From: Sphingomonadales bacterium
GTDB taxonomy: Bacteria > Pseudomonadota > Alphaproteobacteria > Sphingomonadales > Sphingomonadaceae
Direction: 5' to 3'
Length of the DNA: 34,594 nucleotides
Assembly (NCBI GenBank): GCA_028869175.1
Contig: JAGWTB010000019.1
Span: 1-34,594 of the forward strand
Under the pieces are notes generated by a model. That model searched no databases and was not told the DNA's origin. It worked only from the letters and a program-made list of their open reading frames with translations. This document shows, one piece after another, positions 32,392 through 34,594 of this stretch; the first letter of the stretch is position 1; every line of letters begins with the position of its first letter. The translations under genes and the position numbers were made by a program.

Positions 32392-33483
32392 TCATCCCTT
32401 GTACCCGTAGTAGGTTCCGAAGCGCCGTCCGCTCGGGCTGAAATGGACGGCATTGAGTATGAGCTGGATGTTCGGGCAGCCCGAAAGCAGCGAGATCGCA
32501 TCTTCGAGCGCCGATTGTCCGGTGCGGTCGGCCCGCGCGACGACCAGCGTCTGGCCAACGTGCTTGGCCAGTTCCGCTGCCGGAGACGCGGCCAGCGCAG
32601 GCGGGGTATCGAAGATCACCACCCGGTGCGGCGCGCCCTCGGTCAGGCGGTCAAGCACGGCGGGAGTGCGCGAGGAATTGAGGAATTCGGTGTCTGAATT
32701 GGTCGCGTTGCCGGCGGGCAGCACCCACAGGCCGGGAATGTCGGTGCCCAGCACGCAGTCCGCGACATCGATCGAGGGATCGGACAAGGCATCCATCAGT
32801 CCCGGACCGCCGGGCAGACCCAGCGTGGTCAGGATCGACGGCTTGGCGAAGTCGGCATCGACCAGCAGGACTTCGCTTTCCTTTTCCGCCGCGATCGACA
32901 GCGCCAGGTTGACCGCGCAATAGGTCTTGCCCTCGCCCGGATGCGGTGAGCAGACCAGCATGCGCTGCGCTGCCGCACCGGCACCGGCGTGGCGCAGTTC
33001 GGCGGCCTGCAGCAGCAACTGCCGCTTGACGATGCGAAACTCCTCCAGCAGCGCGGTGACGCTGCCTTCGGGCACGATCAGCCCCTGTTCGCGCAGCCGT
33101 TCGCGATCGACCGGGTGATAGGTTCCCTTGAACGCGACCGGCTTTGCGGCTGGCTTGACCGCGACCGGCTCGGGCGCAGCCACGGCGGCACGCGCCGGCT
33201 CAGCCTCGATCAGCGAAGCGAAGATCTGTGCCGGCTTGACCTCGTCCAGACCGGGCGTGACCGGGGCCTTGGCGGTTTCGGCAGCCGGCAGCGCTTCGGG
33301 CGCGGCTTGCGCGTCGGCCTTGCGGGCACGGTTGCGCTGGGCCGGCTTGGGCACCGAGGGGGCGAGATTGGCCGGCACCGGCGGCGGGGCCATCATGCCG
33401 AGATCGAAGGCATTCACCGCGCGTTCGAGCAGCGAACGATCATCGTCGGAGGAAGGCACGGGAATCCTGGTGTGTTCAGTCAT
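32392..33483 (-). CDS. XrtA-associated tyrosine-kinase-like ATPase
   Basis: From the ATG at 33483 the protein has 363 residues, with GAGGGA upstream. The first 120 residues are Ala/Pro/Lys-rich linker. The P-loop kinase domain has Walker A SPHPGEGKT (179-187), Walker A' LLVDADF (206-212) and Walker B VVIFDTPP (288-295). The C-terminus ends in GTYYGYKG, a short tyrosine cluster (Tyr358, 359, 361). This is the BY-kinase pattern (TIGR03018-like) that controls polysaccharide chain length with the neighbouring Wzz-type protein. No membrane segment is present, so it should depend on the chain-length protein for membrane contact. Confidence 0.93.
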   Translation of the reverse strand: MTEHTRIPVPSSDDDRSLLERAVNAFDLGMMAPPPVPANLAPSVPKPAQRNRARKADAQAAPEALPAAETAKAPVTPGLDEVKPAQIFASLIEAEPARAAVAAPEPVAVKPAAKPVAFKGTYHPVDRERLREQGLIVPEGSVTALLEEFRIVKRQLLLQAAELRHAGAGAAAQRMLVCSPHPGEGKTYCAVNLALSIAAEKESEVLLVDADFAKPSILTTLGLPGGPGLMDALSDPSIDVADCVLGTDIPGLWVLPAGNATNSDTEFLNSSRTPAVLDRLTEGAPHRVVIFDTPPALAASPAAELAKHVGQTLVVARADRTGQSALEDAISLLSGCPNIQLILNAVHFSPSGRRFGTYYGYKG

Positions 33484-33493
33484 GGGATGTCCC

Positions 33494-34594
33494 TCACGCA
33501 ACCATGCGGCGCTGGATGAATTCGACGATGAGCAGCAGCACGAAGACCCCGCCCAGTGCCGATGATGCGGCGGTGAAATATCGCAGGCGCTTGTTGCGCA
33601 GGATTCGGCCCGATTCGGTGAGCGTCTGGGTGATCGCACCCAGCACCGGCAGTCCGGTGGACCGCTCCAGCTTGCTGACCGTGGCGAAGGTCGAGCGGAG
33701 CTGGCCGACCGCGAAGGCCACGCCGATGCCAGCGGCGATGCCGGCGAACAGCACGACGAACAGCAGCACCGGACGGTTGGGTGCAACCGGCGAGCGCGGC
33801 GTCGTCGGCGGATCGATGACCTGGAACTTGACCGCGTTGTGCTCGGTTTCGACGACGCCGCGCAGGCGCAGTTCTTCGCGGTCCTGCAGCAGCTTGTCAT
33901 ACTGCTGTTTGAGCACGTCATAGTCGCGGCTGATGCGCTGGGCCTCGGCCGAAGCCTCGGGATTGCCGACCTGCAGCGAACCGACGCGGGCCAGTTCGGT
34001 CTGCACCGATGCCCGGCGAGACATCAGCGCCTGGACATTGGCCTGGCGCTCGGCCTTGATCGAGGTGAGCGAGGAATATGCGGGATTGGGGATACCCGTG
34101 CCGCCACCACCGCCATTGCCCTCGGCGGCAGCCGCCACCCTGAGGCTGGCGATCTGGTTCTTCATCGCGATCACATCGGGATGATTGTCGGTCATGCCGC
34201 GGGCGCGCATGCCATAGAGCTGCGCCTGCGCTTCGGCGAGCGCGCCCCGGGCACCGCCCACCGCTCCGCTGCTGCCGCCGCCGGCGATCGTCGCCGGGGT
34301 GCCGGCCAGCTGGCCGTTGATCGCAGCCAGCGCACTCTGCGCCGCAGCGAGATCGGCGTCGATCCCGCGCAGTTCGGCGCGCGAGGCTTCCAGCCGCTGC
34401 AACATGCCCGCGCCGCCCTGGGCGAGTTCGGGATGTGCCGCTTCGAAGGTCAGCCGCTTCTGTTCCGCCGCTTCCAGCTCCTTCTGGCGCTGGGTGAGCT
34501 GCTGGTTCATGAAATCGAGCGACTGGGTCATCTCGCCGCGGTTGCCAGCGAGGTTTTCCTCACGGAAGATGTCGATCATCTTCTGGACGATATC
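33494..34594 (-). CDS. XrtA-associated chain-length determinant (Wzz/GumC type; 5' end cut by window edge)
   Basis: The frame is open to the right edge, so the N-terminus is missing. What is seen is a long periplasmic coiled-coil region (LDFMNQQLTQRQKELEAAEQ and onward), a Gly/Ala-rich break, then more coiled coil (SAEAQRISRDYDVLKQQYDK). A Pro-rich motif TTPRSPVAPNRP, typical of Wzz proteins, lies before the membrane helix LLFVVLFAGIAAGIGVAFAVG. A second hydrophobic helix is at the C-terminus (ALGGVFVLLLIVEF). It matches the TIGR03007-like protein of exosortase loci and sets polysaccharide chain length. The kinase gene starts 10 bp downstream. Confidence 0.92.
   Translation of the reverse strand, partial: DIVQKMIDIFREENLAGNRGEMTQSLDFMNQQLTQRQKELEAAEQKRLTFEAAHPELAQGGAGMLQRLEASRAELRGIDADLAAAQSALAAINGQLAGTPATIAGGGSSGAVGGARGALAEAQAQLYGMRARGMTDNHPDVIAMKNQIASLRVAAAAEGNGGGGGTGIPNPAYSSLTSIKAERQANVQALMSRRASVQTELARVGSLQVGNPEASAEAQRISRDYDVLKQQYDKLLQDREELRLRGVVETEHNAVKFQVIDPPTTPRSPVAPNRPVLLFVVLFAGIAAGIGVAFAVGQLRSTFATVSKLERSTGLPVLGAITQTLTESGRILRNKRLRYFTAASSALGGVFVLLLIVEFIQRRMVA

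Overview
The window looks like chromosomal DNA of a high-GC alphaproteobacterium. It is most likely a member of the Sphingomonadales and close to Novosphingobium, but the genus is inferred. Supporting signs are a lignostilbene-type dioxygenase, an exosortase A (XrtA) polysaccharide operon of the kind found in sphingomonads and erythrobacters, an RNase E with an acidic insertion in its S1 domain and a C-terminal GWW motif, an RF2 without the programmed frameshift, and GC-rich inverted repeats between genes. No tRNA, rRNA, CRISPR array, phage or transposase gene was found.

Positions 1-7529 (all minus strand) hold housekeeping and envelope genes. In transcription order these are an N-acetylmuramoyl-L-alanine amidase, penicillin-binding protein 1A, an exported peroxiredoxin, peptide chain release factor 2, a predicted lipoprotein methyltransferase, and a nitronate monooxygenase-like flavoenzyme cut by the left edge. 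A divergent region of about 540 bp separates these from the RNase E gene (plus, 8073-10808), which ends at a strong bidirectional terminator.

Positions 10873-16011 form an accessory block. A lipoprotein alpha/beta hydrolase and a methyltransferase (minus, 4-bp overlap) diverge from a stilbene-cleaving carotenoid oxygenase across an AT-rich interval with a 33-bp dyad, a likely operator. Three plus-strand genes follow: a LuxR-type helix-turn-helix protein with a C-terminal membrane anchor, a five-helix membrane protein, and a winged-helix regulator. They may form a signalling unit. Positions 15991-18905 (minus) are a tight SDR - alcohol dehydrogenase - cupin - GST operon, probably for oxidation or detoxification of a small molecule. 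A three-hairpin repeat array lies upstream of it, followed by an inward-rectifier potassium channel gene (minus).

Positions 20157-22523 (plus) carry sdhB, a hotdog thioesterase and zapE. A 300-bp block of inverted repeats separates zapE from the convergent XrtA operon.

Positions 22833-34594 (minus) are a nine-gene XrtA/PEP-CTERM exopolysaccharide operon, mostly with overlapping or nearly touching genes. In transcription order it encodes a chain-length determinant (cut by the right edge), a tyrosine-kinase-like ATPase, an outer-membrane beta-barrel, an AAA ATPase, a polysaccharide deacetylase, a FemAB-like acyltransferase, a glycosyltransferase, an exosortase A fused to an EpsI-like domain, and an asparagine-synthase-like amidotransferase. 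Together they should assemble and modify an extracellular polysaccharide and process PEP-CTERM proteins. No PEP-CTERM substrate gene lies in the window.
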